A model generated the notes under the pieces. That model had not been told where the DNA came from. It worked only from the letters and a program-made list of their open reading frames with translations, and did not search any database. From the NCBI GenBank assembly GCA_007258455.2, contig VDFB02275623.1, positions 1 through 64,000 of the forward strand: a stretch of DNA of 64,000 nt, given 5' to 3'. The translations under genes and the position numbers were made by a program. This document shows positions 13,139 to 25,589 of the stretch, piece by piece (the stretch's first letter is position 1; every line of letters begins with the position of its first letter). The stretch comes from Sequoia sempervirens (taxonomy: Eukaryota > Streptophyta > Pinopsida > Cupressales > Cupressaceae).

Positions 13139-13649
13139 TGTTAGTGTAAAAATAATGTAAAACTTAATTTAGGAAAGCTTATTAGTTTAATCTTAACTTA
13201 GGTGAACAAACTCAACCATATTTTGAGTGTGCACATGTCAACTTGCAAGTGTGCACAGGTCCACTTGCAAGTGTGCACAAGCCAATTTGCAAGCGTACAC
13301 TTAGTCAAACTAGTAGGTGTGCACACCGATATGTAGTTGGAGATTGATTGGTACATTTGGCACATGTTAGCTAACTATTCCTATGGAGGCTTAGGGGTGT
13401 TCACAATAACCTACTTGACTTGCCTCGACTATTATAATTAGAGGTAATATATATGAGATTAAGTGACGAGTCTTCAAGAGCATGGCTATGCTAATTTCAG
13501 GCTCCTTTGAGTTTTTTAGCATAATAGAATAGTTGAGTGTCTATTATTGCAATTGTGTTTTCCTTTATTGAATTTGGATGTTATTGTGAAAGGTAGTTAG
13601 GCATAGATCTTCCTAGGTTATTGACACAATTATCTTGCCAATTCTAACA
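13139..13649 (+). repeat. Left (5') LTR of the 13.3-kb element
   Basis: 511 bp, TG...CA ends, followed immediately by the primer-binding site. It contains three 22-bp tandem units absent as a full array from the right LTR. Confidence 0.82.
13227..13292 (+). repeat. 22-bp tandem array inside the left LTR
   Basis: Three consecutive 22-bp units of the form gtgtgcaca-n4-a-n-ttgcaa. The right LTR keeps roughly one unit (about 25680-25702), so copy number differs between LTRs. Confidence 0.85.
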
Positions 13650-15792
13650 TGGTTTTAGAGCAATCCTGTTTTATGCCCACCTTTTCAATTTGAGTCCAAA
13701 AGTTTCTTTGGATGTGTTTATAGGTTCAAGTTTATTTGGAGCTTCCTCGAAGAAATCTGTCTACACCATTGTGTCAAGAAGTGTCCAAAAACTTAGGAAT
13801 ATTTTTTGTTTCATCAGAAAAGGAGGTATGGGTAACTCCAAAACACTGATTTTTAGGTTTATTTTGGATCTAAAGTTTTTAAAGGGAAAGGTGATTTTTT
13901 TTCATATTTAAAAAAAAATTAGGGTTTGTTTTTGTTTTACAATTTTTTTTTTTAAAAAGAGGCATGTGTCTTTTTAAATATAACAAGTCTTTAAAATCAT
14001 ATTAAAAAAATTAATGACGAAGGAGGAGGCTCAATTGTTGCCCCTAAGCTCGTTGCCTAATAGTGGGCATTGTTTGTATCAGCTCCATCAGTGTTTTAAT
14101 TTGTTGTTTGCAAGACAACACAAAGTAGAATAACACATATATTAGAACCATTCTTCAAATTATAAGTGGAAGCTCCTTGAGATCCAACTAAACCTAAAAC
14201 TAATAGAATTTACAAGTATGCACATTATACAAGATTTTATGGTGGGTTTTACATAAATGTAAATATCTAATTGGCTATGTTTTTACCCTAGATTCAAGCA
14301 CTTTGCAGCAAAATTTTCAAATTTAAAGTAGGTGAAGTTATCAAATATAAACAAAAAACTCAAAAACTCAACTTCCTAATAGCTATAGCAAATACTAGTA
14401 TTCGGTTGTAGCACAAATTTGAATGAAAAACACAAATGAACGTCTACTATTGGCTGAACCTGATGCCAATAAATGTACATCAACACAAGAGAACACCAGT
14501 TGATTTTATGAGGGAAATAGTTGAAGTGCATTCAAAGCTACAATATGTTGCCAATACAAAGTATAACCTAAAAGGCTAAAACAATTTGCTTTTGATTTTC
14601 TTTAGGAAATTGCAAAGATGCAATCATAGTTACACAATCGATTTTGTTGAACAATGGCTTTTTGCAGCGTAAGTGTGGCTTTCACCAACATTCATTAACT
14701 TTCACGAAAATACAATAACTTGACTGACAATTTTTGCAACACAAGTTTAACATCAATTATCTTTACAAATATGTGCCCCAAGCATTTATTTATAAGTTCA
14801 CAAGAGGCAGCTTTTAGGGATAAAATAATATTAAAATATTCTCCGTAAAGCTCCATTTTAAAGCAACCCCTATCCCTATTTGGAAAAAAGAGGAAATAAA
14901 ATATTTTTAAAGAAAACTAATTTTAAAACAAATCGTAAAATACAATCCTCGAAATAGGCTCAAGTCCATCACCTCTAGAGAAATAGCAACTTTTGCCACT
15001 TAAGTTATTTTGGATAATCTAAAGTAACTTTGACTTGCAAACTTTGCTAGATCTTCTGAATTATGGTGAACTTTTTATGGAGCTTGTGAATGTCATTGAA
15101 AAATCTTGAACATAAACTTGCTGGAAACTCCTTGCCAACCTTGATGCTCTGAAACTGAAAACTTCACCCTCGGCCAACGCTTTTGGTTGAATTTTCCATT
15201 TTTGATGCCATGGTGAGAACTGCAGGTCTGAAAGACGATCTCCTCTTCACCAACCCAGTGTTCTGTTTATGCAAATTTTGATCAACAGCCTATTTGGAAA
15301 AAGGAACAGCCACTTGGAAGAGAAGGAGAAAATTCAGCTTTAAGACTGCAAAGACTGTTTATATCAGCATTGGAGACTGGAAACTTACTGATACAGCAAA
15401 CCCAGGTGATGAAAACTACACTTTGACTGCTGCTGAATCTGAAAATCTTCATATTGGCGTTGGAAACCTTACACAAACCTACAAAACAGTCTTGTTTCTG
15501 CTGTAAACAGTAGATAAAATGCCTCGAGTTCAAATGAAAAACAACTGTCATAGGCGTTCACATGCTTTCACGTCTCTGCTTTTTGCTTTAAAACTAATGC
15601 TGAAACATCCCTTTTTTCAAGGCACTGATCACTAATGCACTTTCTATCTCGTATCTTGTGTTTGGACTCTGATTTTAGGTGGCAAAGCCACTGAATTTGT
15701 GTGCCATATTTGATTGTTTTTCCCTTTCAAAAGGTTGGTGGGATTCACTTAGCTATTTGCCAAGTTCATAACTTGTTTGGAAGGGTTTTATG
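13650..15792 (+). other. Interior of the 13.3-kb element, left part
   Basis: Primer site at 13650. The rest has no recognisable gag or pol domains and frequent stops. Short frames (for example 13690-13911 and 15294-15506) have no family features. Confidence 0.5.
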
Positions 15793-16553
15793 CAGTGTTC
15801 CACGGGCCTGGGGGACGGGGAAACGGGGGGGACGGGGAAACGCGTTTCGGAGACGGGGGGACAAAGGGCCTAAGTTTGGGGACGGCGGGGAGACGGCAGG
15901 GGGACGGCGGCGGCGGGGTGGTGGGGTGGTGGTGCTGATATAGTTATAAATATACTTATAGTACTTGAAAAACTAGTTTTGAAAGGATGTATAACAGTAT
16001 AACAATATAAGAATTACATTTCAAATGAAACTATAGGAAATTACTCAAATTACTAATTAGTAAAATTATAACATAGCAAAATTTGAAATACTAAATCTAA
16101 ATACGAAGATATCTTGAATGCTAATTGCTAAATAAAATTTGACAAATGAAATTGTTTTTGTAAAATTGAAGGTAACAGTGGAGAGTACTAGAAAATCAAA
16201 TGACTTACTACTTAATTAGGCAGAATTAGCCATGACAGTTTGCCATCAACATGTGAACCATCTTTAGGTTTGTTTTTTCATGGTGTACATCATTTTGCAT
16301 TAACAATAAAACCCAAATTAAGACCATCAAAGCCAGACAAACCTTCATGGAACACATCTCCTAGTCTCCCAGGAAACTCCTGGGCGTCTCCCATGTTGGC
16401 TTCCTAAGGAAACTTGGAGACGTCTCCCCGTCTCCGGCGGCGCTTTGGTGGCGGTGGCGGGACGGCGGGGGACGCCAAGTACCCGTCCCCGGGACGTCCC
16501 CGTTTCCGAAACGGGTCATATTTTGGGGGGAAACGCGTCCCCGTGGTTCACTG
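15793..16553. mobile_element. Non-autonomous hAT element, 761 bp, with 8-bp target duplication
   Basis: Terminal inverted repeats CAGTGTTCCACGGG (left) and CAGTGAACCACGGG (right, reverse strand) match at 12 of 14 positions and start with the CAGTG typical of hAT. The 8-bp duplication GTTTTATG flanks it exactly (15785-15792 and 16554-16561), as hAT transposases produce. Both ends are extremely G/C-rich with reiterated GGGGACGG and AAACG words, while the middle (15940-16340) is A/T-rich. There is no transposase frame. A related, truncated copy lies at about 45905-46197. Confidence 0.93.
16202..16280. repeat. 79-bp copy of downstream flanking DNA inside the hAT element
   Basis: Nearly identical (one substitution, one T-run length change) to 16634-16710, which lies outside the hAT element about 75 bp beyond its right target duplication. 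Both are in direct orientation. Confidence 0.92.
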
Positions 16554-16633
16554 GTTTTATGTGGCCATTGCCACTCAAAAGTGCACTTCCTATCACCTAA
16601 ATTCCCTCTTCTAGTTGGTGTGTTTCACTTAAA

Positions 16634-16710
16634 GACTTACTACTTAATTAGGCAGAATTAGCCATGACAGTTTGCCATCAACATGTGAACCATTTTTAGG
16701 TTTGTTTTTC
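16634..16710. repeat. Second copy of the duplicated 79-bp segment, in flanking DNA
   Basis: Direct repeat of 16202-16280, located in the interior of the host 13.3-kb LTR element. Confidence 0.92.
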
Positions 16711-17365
16711 CCTGTGTAATTGGTGCAGTTTCATGTTGGCTTTGCCACCTAGTTTGTGCACCAAACTTTACTGATCACTTACTTTCTTTATTTGAGCATG
16801 CTTTCATAACACTTCTATGATAGGTGAAATTTCCTCTTAGCATTGCCCTATCAAAATGGCACTTGGAATTTTTTATTACTTCCTACCACTTAGCCGCACT
16901 TTCTTGGTCCCTTTGCCACCTTGGGTGCAGAGTTCACTAGGCATTGCCAAGCCAAAAGCATGCTTCATTCACACTTAAACTCTTTTTCTATCTTGGGTGA
17001 AGATTCATAAATACTTTGCCTCTTTTGATTGTCTTTGGGTGGAACTCTGGATCAGCATCACCAATGGAAAGTTGTGCTTAGACCCTGGCTATTCTTCCTT
17101 TATTCCTTGGTGCAATTTTAAAGGATGTTAAAGCCACCTTTGATGCTTGGAAGAACTTCTCCTTCGCTTTGCCATCGGTGGTTTGTACCAATTTTCACTT
17201 AGTCTTGAAATGCTTATATCAGGTTCCTCTAAACAATTTCTTCATGCTTTTGTTGTATGAAACTTCTCCTACCACTTCTCATTAAGCATGGCTGAACTTT
17301 TGTATCTACCCCAACTTTGTCCTTGTCTTTTGTGTTGTTTTCATCATTTTTGGCTTTGATGTGAT

Positions 17366-17554
17366 TGTGAATGGTAAAAAGTCTCTTACATTAACATGAA
17401 AAAGATTACATTATAAAGAAGTGCATAAAGCACTGTAGATATTAATTATCTACCTACTGACATTAAATGTCCTCCTAACAGATAGAAAATATCTAATCTA
17501 TAAAATACATCATGTTGACCATTAATATATATAAGAATATAATTTATTCTAACA
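17366..17554 (-). repeat. 3' LTR of the Copia element
   Basis: 189 bp. Against the other LTR it differs only near 17500-17517 (a/t and g/a). The pol stop codon (TAG, 17549-17551) lies inside its first bases. Confidence 0.97.
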
Positions 17555-20500
17555 CCCTCTCTTAATGGTCAATCCGTCAACAACACCAAGTTGCCCCCTG
17601 AATTTGACAAACTTATCCGAGCTCAGAGACTTGGTGAGAATATCTGCAGTTTGATCCGCTGTTGGAACATACTGCAGCTGAACTGATTCGTCTTCTACCA
17701 GCTTGCAGATGTAATGACAATGAAGCTCGACATGCTTGGTACGTTCATGGAAGACTGGATTTTTGGCCAGTTTGAGCACCCCTTGATTATCAGTGTACAA
17801 GGGAGAAGGTCTTGCTTGTGACATGTGCATGTCAGAAAGCATCCTGCGGAGCCAAACTGCCTCACATGCTGCTTTAACGGTTCCTCGATACTCGGCTTTA
17901 GTCGAGGAAAGAGCCACTACCTGTTGCTTCTTGCTGGTCCATGTTACAGCACCTATACCCAAACTGAATACATACCCAGAAGTAGATTTTCTGTCATCCA
18001 CTGAACTTGCCCAATCTGAGTCTGTGTAACCAATCAGTTTTGGATCCTTGCATCTGCCATACAGAATGCCATAGTCTGAAGTGCCCTTAACATATCTCAG
18101 CACTCGCTTCGCTGCAATCCAATGATTAGCTTTTGGAGTTGTCATGAAGCGAGAAATGTAGCTCACTGCAAAACTGATGTCAGGTCTAGTGGCAATGAGG
18201 TAGATGAGACTGCCCACTAGTTGCCTGAAGGTCGTTTCATCGACCGGAGGTGAATCAGAGTTGGCTGACAGCTTCAACCCCTTCTCCATAGGTGTGGAGG
18301 TAGGTTTGCAATCCTGCATCCGGAATTTGTCAAGCAGACTGTGAGCATACTTAGATTGAGAGATAAAAATACTATCAGTTGTCTACCAAACCTCAATACC
18401 CAAACAGTAATGGAGAAGCCCCAAATCTGTCATGTCAAAAGTCTGACACAAATCTTGTTTGATTGCTGCAATCAAATGTGCTGAACTGCCAGTAATGATC
18501 AAATCGTCAACATAGACAACAAGAAAGAGAATATCATCACCAGAGTGTTTGACATACAGATTACTGTCAGGAAGGGCTGCGCTGAAAACAATGATCAACC
18601 AAGTACTGATCAATCTTGAAATACCATGCACGAGGAGCCTGTTTCAGTCCATAGAGCGCTTTCACGAGTCTACACACCTGATGTTCTTTGCCGGCAACCT
18701 TGAAACCAGGAGGTTGCGTCATGTAGACTTCTTCCTGCAAATCACCGTTGAGGAAGGCACTCTTGACGTCCATCTGATGAACTGTCCAACCAAATTGGGC
18801 TGCAATAGCGAGAAGAAGACGAATGGTGCTCATCTTGGCAGTAGGAGCAAAGGTCTCCTCGTAATCAATGCCCTCCCGTTGTGTGAATCCCCAAGCAACT
18901 AATCTAGCCTTGTATTTATCCAGAGTACCATCTGCATGATACTTGACCTTGTAAACCCATTTGCAGCTGATAGGTTTCTTCCCAGGAGGAAGATCAGAAA
19001 GAACCCAAGTGTGATTCTTCAGAAGACTATGATATTCTGTCTGCATAGCCTGTTCCCACTTTGGAATTCCTTTAGCCTCTGAATATGTATGAGGCTCGTA
19101 GATGCTGTGGATGTTGGCCATAAGAGCGAAGTTGACTGTGTGTTGCTGCTTGCTCTTGCTACGAGTTGATCGGCCCTCAATGAGTTCATCATCATGAAGA
19201 TCGCCGATTGTCTTGGCCCACCACTTAGGCCGATGAGTAGAAGTGCCAACATCTGAAACAGGAGTAACAACATCGCCTGGGATGTCGGGAACAAAGTCAT
19301 CTGGATGTGAGTCCTGAGGAAAGTCAGGAGGTGCGAGATCAAGATCGATAGACTCCTCATCTTCAGAGTCAGAATGCTCTGAAGCCCTCCCATCATGGGA
19401 ACCAAGAGGAAGACGAACACCCTCATTAGGAACCTTCATAGGCTGATCCGCAGGTAGTAGAGACAAATGGACTAGTAGTATCAGGCTGAACAAATGGACC
19501 AACCTGGAGGCTTTGTGACAAATGTCATCTGGCTGAATATGAGACGATCTGTCTCCACATCAACCAACCTGTAGGCTTTGTGATTGTCACTGTAGCCAGT
19601 AAACATAAGTGTCTGGCTCTTGGAGTCCAACTTGGTACGCTTAGCGTCTGGAATCCATACATGAGCGGTAGAACCGAAGACTTTCAGATGGCCCGCCTTA
19701 GGCTTGCCTCCGACCAGGCTTCTTCTGGAGTCATCTTCTTAACGGCCTGTGTAGGCGACCGATTCAGGAGGTAGACGGCAGTGTAGACTGCTTCAGCCCA
19801 GTATTTCTTAGGTACATTTCTATACTTGAGCATAGAACGAGCCATTTCAGTAATGGTGCGATTCCTACGTTCAACAACACCATTCTGCTGAGGGGTGTAT
19901 GGTGTAGTGAGTTGGCGCTTAATGCCGTGTGTAGCACAAAAGGAAGAGAAGTCAACTGAACAAAACTCCCCCCCATTATCTGACCTTAGAGTAACAATGT
20001 GAGAACCTGATTCCTTCTCAACTAAGGCTTTAAACTGTTGAAATGTGCTGAACACATCTGATTTATGTTTCAAAAAATACACCCACATTTTCCGACTGAA
20101 ATCATCAACAAACAATAAAAAGTACCTGGACCCAGTAACAAAAGGAGTGTTCATCGGTCCACATATATCAGCGTGAACCAGTTGAAGTACCTTGGAGGCT
20201 CGCCAAGAATCACCATCCGAGAACGGTGTTCGATGCTGCTTGCCAGCTTGACAGGCTCCACAAACTCCATGATATTGAGTTTGGATCTCAGGTAGACCAG
20301 CAACAAGACCTTCCCGAGAGAGCTGAGAGAGGTAGTGCACATTCAAGTGCCCATAACGTTGGTGCCAAAGTTTGCTGATAGTTGTACTTCGGGCTGCCAA
20401 AGCGTGCTCTTGAGAATCACTGGAATCAACAAGTCTATACAGACCATGATCCTCAAGTCCCATAGCAATTGTTGTACGAGTTTCCCGATCAATGATGCTG

Positions 20501-21690
20501 CAAGTGGAGGAACTGAAAACAACATCCAACTGGGGAGAATGCCTCATGATCTGACTGACTGAGAGGAGATTATGTCCCATGCCAGGAACATAGTAGACAT
20601 CGAGAAAGAGTAAATTTCTTCCTCCTGAGTGAATCTGGACAGTGCCCTTACCAGCAACTGTGTACTCTTCGCCTCCTCCAAAAATGACAGAATCAGAGAA
20701 GGGTTTGAATTTTGTGAACCAATCCCGACGATGAGTAAAATGCCGTGAAGCCCCTGAATCGATATACCAGGCAGAAGAATTTATCGGATCTGCAGTTCTC
20801 TTGGCCATAAACGCATAGAATGCAGACTCTTTCTGCTCAGTGTGCTCGGCGACATGTGCCTTTTGTTGAGACCCTCCCTGCTTCTTTTGTTCAGAAGCCA
20901 ACCGAGTGCGACAATCAGCTTTAATGTGACCATATTTATGGCAATAATTGCACTGAACGTTCTTCTTCTTGCTGTCCTGAGAAGAACCAGAGCCTTTCGG
21001 CTGAGAAGATTGAGCCTTCCCTTTGTTCTTAGCAGAAGATTTGGCTGAGAATGCTTGTTCTGTGGAGGATGAACTGGTACTGCTTCCAAACTGCTGTCTC
21101 CAACGATCTTGTTGTAGAAGCTTGTTACACAAGTCTGGAAACTTCAAGTCAACGTTTGTTGAAGTAATATTGAGCGTCTCAATGAAATGCTCGTAAGACT
21201 TTGGCAAACTTTTCAAAGTAATGACGACCATGTCCTCTTCCTCCATCTTTCGACCAATAGCTTCTAGCTGGTCACGAATCTCCTTGATCTTTGTCAGATG
21301 CTCTTGGAGAGTGGTGTTCTTCTCGTCCATCATTATCGAAAAGAGCATATTCTTAAGAAAGAATGCACGACTCTTATTTGACATTTCATGGAGATCCTTC
21401 AGGGTCATCCAGACCTCAGCAGCTGTTTTGCCTGACGGCACTTGTGGCAGTTGGTCGTCAGTGACTGAAAGCTTGATGAGCATGACGGCTTCTCGGTTGC
21501 GTTCATCCCATTTACCCTGATCCTTTCCAGCTACAGTGGGACGAGTTGAGCTCCCCAAGACGACTTGATCGAGACAACGATATTCAAAGATCGTCAGCAT
21601 GCGCTGCTTCCAGGTGTTGTAATTCTTCCCATTGAACTTCTAGTTGCTTTCGAGCATTATGTTCGTTAGAGATGCAATCACGTACCTCAT
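17549..21690 (-). pseudogene. Copia Gag-Pol polyprotein, disrupted
   Basis: The likely start is the ATG at 21690-21688; an in-frame TAG at 21642-21640 already interrupts it. The long frame 21600-19684 (638 codons) holds the Gag capsid-like region, a CCHC knuckle (CNYCHKYGHIKADC, residues 217-230 of that frame), the protease DSGA (281-284), integrase HHCC (H413, H418, C447, C450), and the integrase triad D478, D541, E577 with the 35-residue D-E spacing. A frameshift near 19713 ends it. Frame 19502-18567 carries the RT fingers and palm (KARLVAWGF, MDVKSAFLNGDL). A further shift near 18580 moves to 18631-18383 with the YVDDL catalytic motif, stopped by a TAG at 18382-18380. Frame 18319-17549 holds RNase H (TDSDWA, STKAEY, TDNQG). 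All key catalytic residues examined are present; only reading-frame lesions break it. Confidence 0.93.
17555..17565 (-). other. Polypurine tract of the Copia element
   Basis: TTAAGAGAGGG on the minus strand abuts the 3' LTR. It would prime plus-strand DNA synthesis and also encodes the last residues of pol. Confidence 0.85.
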
Positions 21691-22709
21691 GGTCAAACTG
21701 GTGACGACAAAATAATGCACAAAAAACGGAAACAGATTCTGGAAAACAAAGTCCAAGGCAAAAAATCGAAACCCTAGCACGGATTTTGAGGTTTTACTGA
21801 GAACCCAGAAAAGATAAATAAAAACCCAGAAGGATTGAAGAATACCTAGAAAATTTTGACAGCACAAATTTTGAGGCATGAAAAACGAGGTACCCAGAAA
21901 AAATGAATGACAACGCAGTTGAGATCTTAGAAAACCCAGAAGGAATCTGCGATCAAAATAAAATTTCGAGTTCAAACTGAGGGTCAAAACCCTAGTCGAG
22001 CTGGCAGAAACCCTAGGCGGCCATGAAAACCAGAAAAAATTGCAGAAATGAGCCGAAATCTTCACAAAAGTTTGGCAAACAAGATTCCAAACCCTAGGCG
22101 ACCAGGTTGCAGGAGGAGGCGACCAAGTTTGATCACAAAAAACACCAAAAGTCGTGCTCAAAAGATGTCTGAAAAACGCGACTCAGATCTGAACAAACGC
22201 CACCCGAAAAGAGTTGAAAATCGCGGCTTGAGGAGAAGAAAAACGCGTTCAGTTTCTCTAGAACAAATCCCGTCACCAGAAGATCAACTTGCGCGGCTAA
22301 AGAATTCAAAACGCGTTCAGAAAATCTGAAAATCGCGGCTAAAAAACGCGATTTTAACTGAAAAACGCGCGCCAAAGAAGGCCGTCAGTCACGCGACCAG
22401 AAGATCCCGCCCAGAAACACAAAAACCAGAGAAATATCGCACAGGTAGGGCAAGAAAAAACGCGACCTTTACCAGTAAAAAACGTGGGTAAAAGCTTTCT
22501 TTGGCAGAAAATCTTCATACACAGAGCCGACGCGACTAGGGCACAAACAAGATCCGACCGAAAAAATTAAAGGAGAAGAACTTTCGAATTATGACCTACA
22601 GGCCCATGAAAATTTTTACCAGAAATTTCCCTTTTAAAAAATTCGGCCCTGAAGAACTTCAGATTATGGCTTCTAGAAAGCCCACGAAATTACCCAGAAA
22701 CCCTAACTC
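21691..22709 (-). other. Copia 5' leader with reiterated AAAACGCG words
   Basis: About 1 kb between the primer site and the gag start, non-coding. The word AACGCG follows an A-run at six or more places in 22170-22480, giving unusually high CpG for this window. Confidence 0.7.
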
Positions 22710-22721
22710 GCTCTGATACCA
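22710..22721 (-). other. Primer-binding site, initiator Met-tRNA type
   Basis: TGGTATCAGAGC on the minus strand begins directly after the 5' LTR. It is the standard plant Copia site complementary to the 3' end of initiator tRNA-Met. Confidence 0.95.
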
Positions 22722-22910
22722 TGTGAATGGTAAAAAGTCTCTTACATTAACATGAAAAAGATTACATTATAAAGAAGTGCATAAAGCACTGTAGATATTA
22801 ATTATCTACCTACTGACATTAAATGTCCTCCTAACAGATAGAAAATATCTAATCTATTAAATACATCATATTGACCATTAATATATATAAGAATATAATT
22901 TATTCTAACA
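22722..22910 (-). repeat. 5' LTR of the Copia element
   Basis: 189 bp, reading TGTTAGAATAAATT...CATTCACA on the minus strand. Partner of 17366-17554. Confidence 0.97.
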
Positions 22911-22915
22911 GTGAT

Positions 22916-25589
22916 CACATTTTCCCTGCAAAACTCCTAGTTGAAAAGACCAAATACAAAATATTTAAATAACTTTAAATTGCAAGCTGACTAGGAAGAC
23001 TATGAGTTTGAATGGATTGACACAACTTGAGGATCATTTGACCACAATTTGATGGAAATGGGTATGGAAATTGAGTTTTGTAGGGGTACCAAAAAGCTCC
23101 TTTGATGTGGTTTTTCTGCCTACCCCTTTTTCACACAATGTCCTTTTTCTAGTTGTCTTGTTTGTTTCAAAACCTATGCGTTTGCCTTAATTTTTCAAGT
23201 TTGGCCTTATCAATTTGTTTCTTGTTGCCCCTATCCAAAGCCTTTTTTTAGGCAACCCCACCAACCTTGCTTTGCCTAGTGCTAAATTTGATGGCTGTTT
23301 GATTGTCACCACCAAGTTACCAACTCCAAGGTGGTAAACCCTTTTTGGGGATTCTTTGATTGCATGCTTCCCAAGGTGACTCTTTGTTGACAATTTTTTA
23401 TTGCACTCAAATGTCCAAGCTTGGTGTCTAGGTCTAGTGTGACAAGGGGTCATGTCCACTACAAAAGGCTATTTTTTGTTATATTGGTAAAGGTGCTGCA
23501 TAGAAGTGCAAAACTTCAATGCTTTTTTGGTGCTATTTTTTGAAAGTGCATGTTTTTCTAGAGCAATCTAGACATGTTCTCCTTTTGTACCCATCAATTC
23601 TATTACTCATTGAGTGGGGCCTAGTTTGATAAGTGAATCCCCTATAGTAAAATATTTTTTTATTTGCCCATTTAACATCTCTGCCACATCAGTGTATCCA
23701 TTCAACTCTTGGGATCCACATTCTCACAACTTCAACTTTTGTGTGATCCCTCTCTAGTGTGCACCATTTTGGGATACAATTCTTCTAGAGGCCATATCTT
23801 AGTCACAAGAGCACATTTTAATGTTTTTTTTGAATATGCATAATTTTTCAAGAGCTTCATAGTGGTCCATGTGTTTTGGTAGTTTTCAAATTTTGATGTT
23901 GATATTTGATAGGTTTTTGGACTATTAGTGGCTCATTTCCATTTAGGTGACCTATTTTTAGCATACCTTGGGCATATAGAAGGCTTTTCAAGCCCTATTT
24001 GTTTTGAAATTACATATTTGTGCAAGATATTTCTATTGGTAGTCTCAGATTTCAGATATGTTGCACTACTTTTTCTTTCCTGTAATGGCCCCCAGTGCCA
24101 CATTTTCCCTTTTCTTCATGTACATAGAGTCTACAAGTGATTCTGCCCTCTAGGGCTTATTGAAATGCATCTCCATACTCATATAGTAGGATAAAGATTG
24201 TGGACATCATTGTAGCATCACCTTTGATGGTGATCTAGCCTTTTCACATTTTGATGTTTTTTAGTATAGCGCTGACATCAACTAGGAGTTTAGTTATTCA
24301 TTTTTAAGCATTGTCAGAGATTTTCTTGTGTGACATGGCTAGTTATGATCTTGTGTAGAATCCATGGGTGTTCCTAAATTATGTGCCATGGTAATGTGTT
24401 ATTCTCTTCAAGAGCATCATTGGGACATCTTCACACCAATTCTTTATAAGAACATTATAGGATTTGTGAACAAACGTGAACTACCCTTGCCTCCAAGAAT
24501 TTTGCTCCCCTTTATTGGCTACTCGTGCAAGTTTTTCCATATGCCACATTGTTTGATTTGAGTTGGTTGTGACATTTCACCTTTTTTGTTTGATTGGTAA
24601 CTCTATCAACAATAGAAGAGAATTGTTCTTCGAACTTTGAGATTGACAATACCGAGTTTCTTTCTGAATCAACATTAGTGATCATTGTACTTCATTTGTT
24701 TTTGGAGTACAAACATTTGTTTATACTACACTTCCTTTCAGCAATTGGGCTTCTTTCTTAGAGCAGTCTTGTGATAGTAAAATGGCTATTGAATAGGTGT
24801 TGCTGCTTTCTCTCCCTACATTTTTAGACCTTTTGCCCAAGTAGTTAGATTTGAACCACTTGTGTAGATATTTGAGCCTTTTATGCTTGGTGTTTACTCA
24901 ATTAGTTTGATTAGTGGTTCCTTTCCACTCTCCCAATTCATCGAGCTCACCAATTTTTGAAGCATTGTTGCTTATCGACTCTTTTTTTCAATAGATGCAT
25001 TTTGAGTTCATGTCATCACAAACTTAAGTAACTTTCAGCCATCTTGATAGTATACCTTTGGTGTTTGCTTCCTCCTTGGAGCCCCATTCACCATTTCCCT
25101 TGGAGTTTTTCATGTCTTCTTTATTCTATGTGGTTGCCACTAACTTCAATATTGTCATCTTGAGACATATTATCCCTTTCTACCCAATTCAAAATTAAGG
25201 GGAGATATCATTGTGCTATTTCTTGGGTGTGATTCTTCTTGGATTACTATTGTCATGCAGTTATGTTAATTGTACATGGGTACCCAAAAACACTACAAAA
25301 GTTGGACCCATAGCTTTATTGAATAACATAGAGTGAACCTAGTAATAAGTACCATTATCTAATTTACTCGACAATTGTAGAGGCTGGTTATTCATGCATC
25401 TTACTGAGATGGAGTGGTTAGTATAGGATTCTCAAATATGATTGACTTCAAGTGGAAGACATGTGTTGCTGCAAGACCTAAATGCAAGCATGATCTATTG
25501 TAAATGGGTACCTATTTAGGCCTAGTTGTTGGGACCCATATATGAGGTTGCCTCCCTTTTCACATTTCCCAAGTTAATCTCAAGGGGGA
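22916..25589 (+). other. Interior of the 13.3-kb element, right part
   Basis: No recognisable retroelement domains. Ends in the purine tract caaggggga before the right LTR. Confidence 0.5.

Larger units (their letters stand above)
17366..22910 (-). mobile_element. Ty1/Copia LTR retrotransposon, full length, young but coding-defective
   Basis: 5,545 bp with 189-bp LTRs differing at two positions (about 98.9 % identical), TG...CA ends, and a perfect 5-bp target duplication GTGAT (17361-17365 and 22911-22915). On the minus strand the order is 5' LTR, initiator-Met primer site, leader, gag, protease, integrase, reverse transcriptase, RNase H, purine tract, 3' LTR. Integrase before RT defines Copia. 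The polyprotein gene carries at least two nonsense codons and several frameshifts, so it cannot act autonomously. It is inserted in the interior of the older 13.3-kb element, itself inside the giant kinase intron. Confidence 0.97.

Noticed and set aside
15701..15943. 80-codon Gly/Arg-rich plus-strand frame
   Set aside because: It is a reading of the G/C-rich hAT terminus (GGGGACGG array), not a gene.
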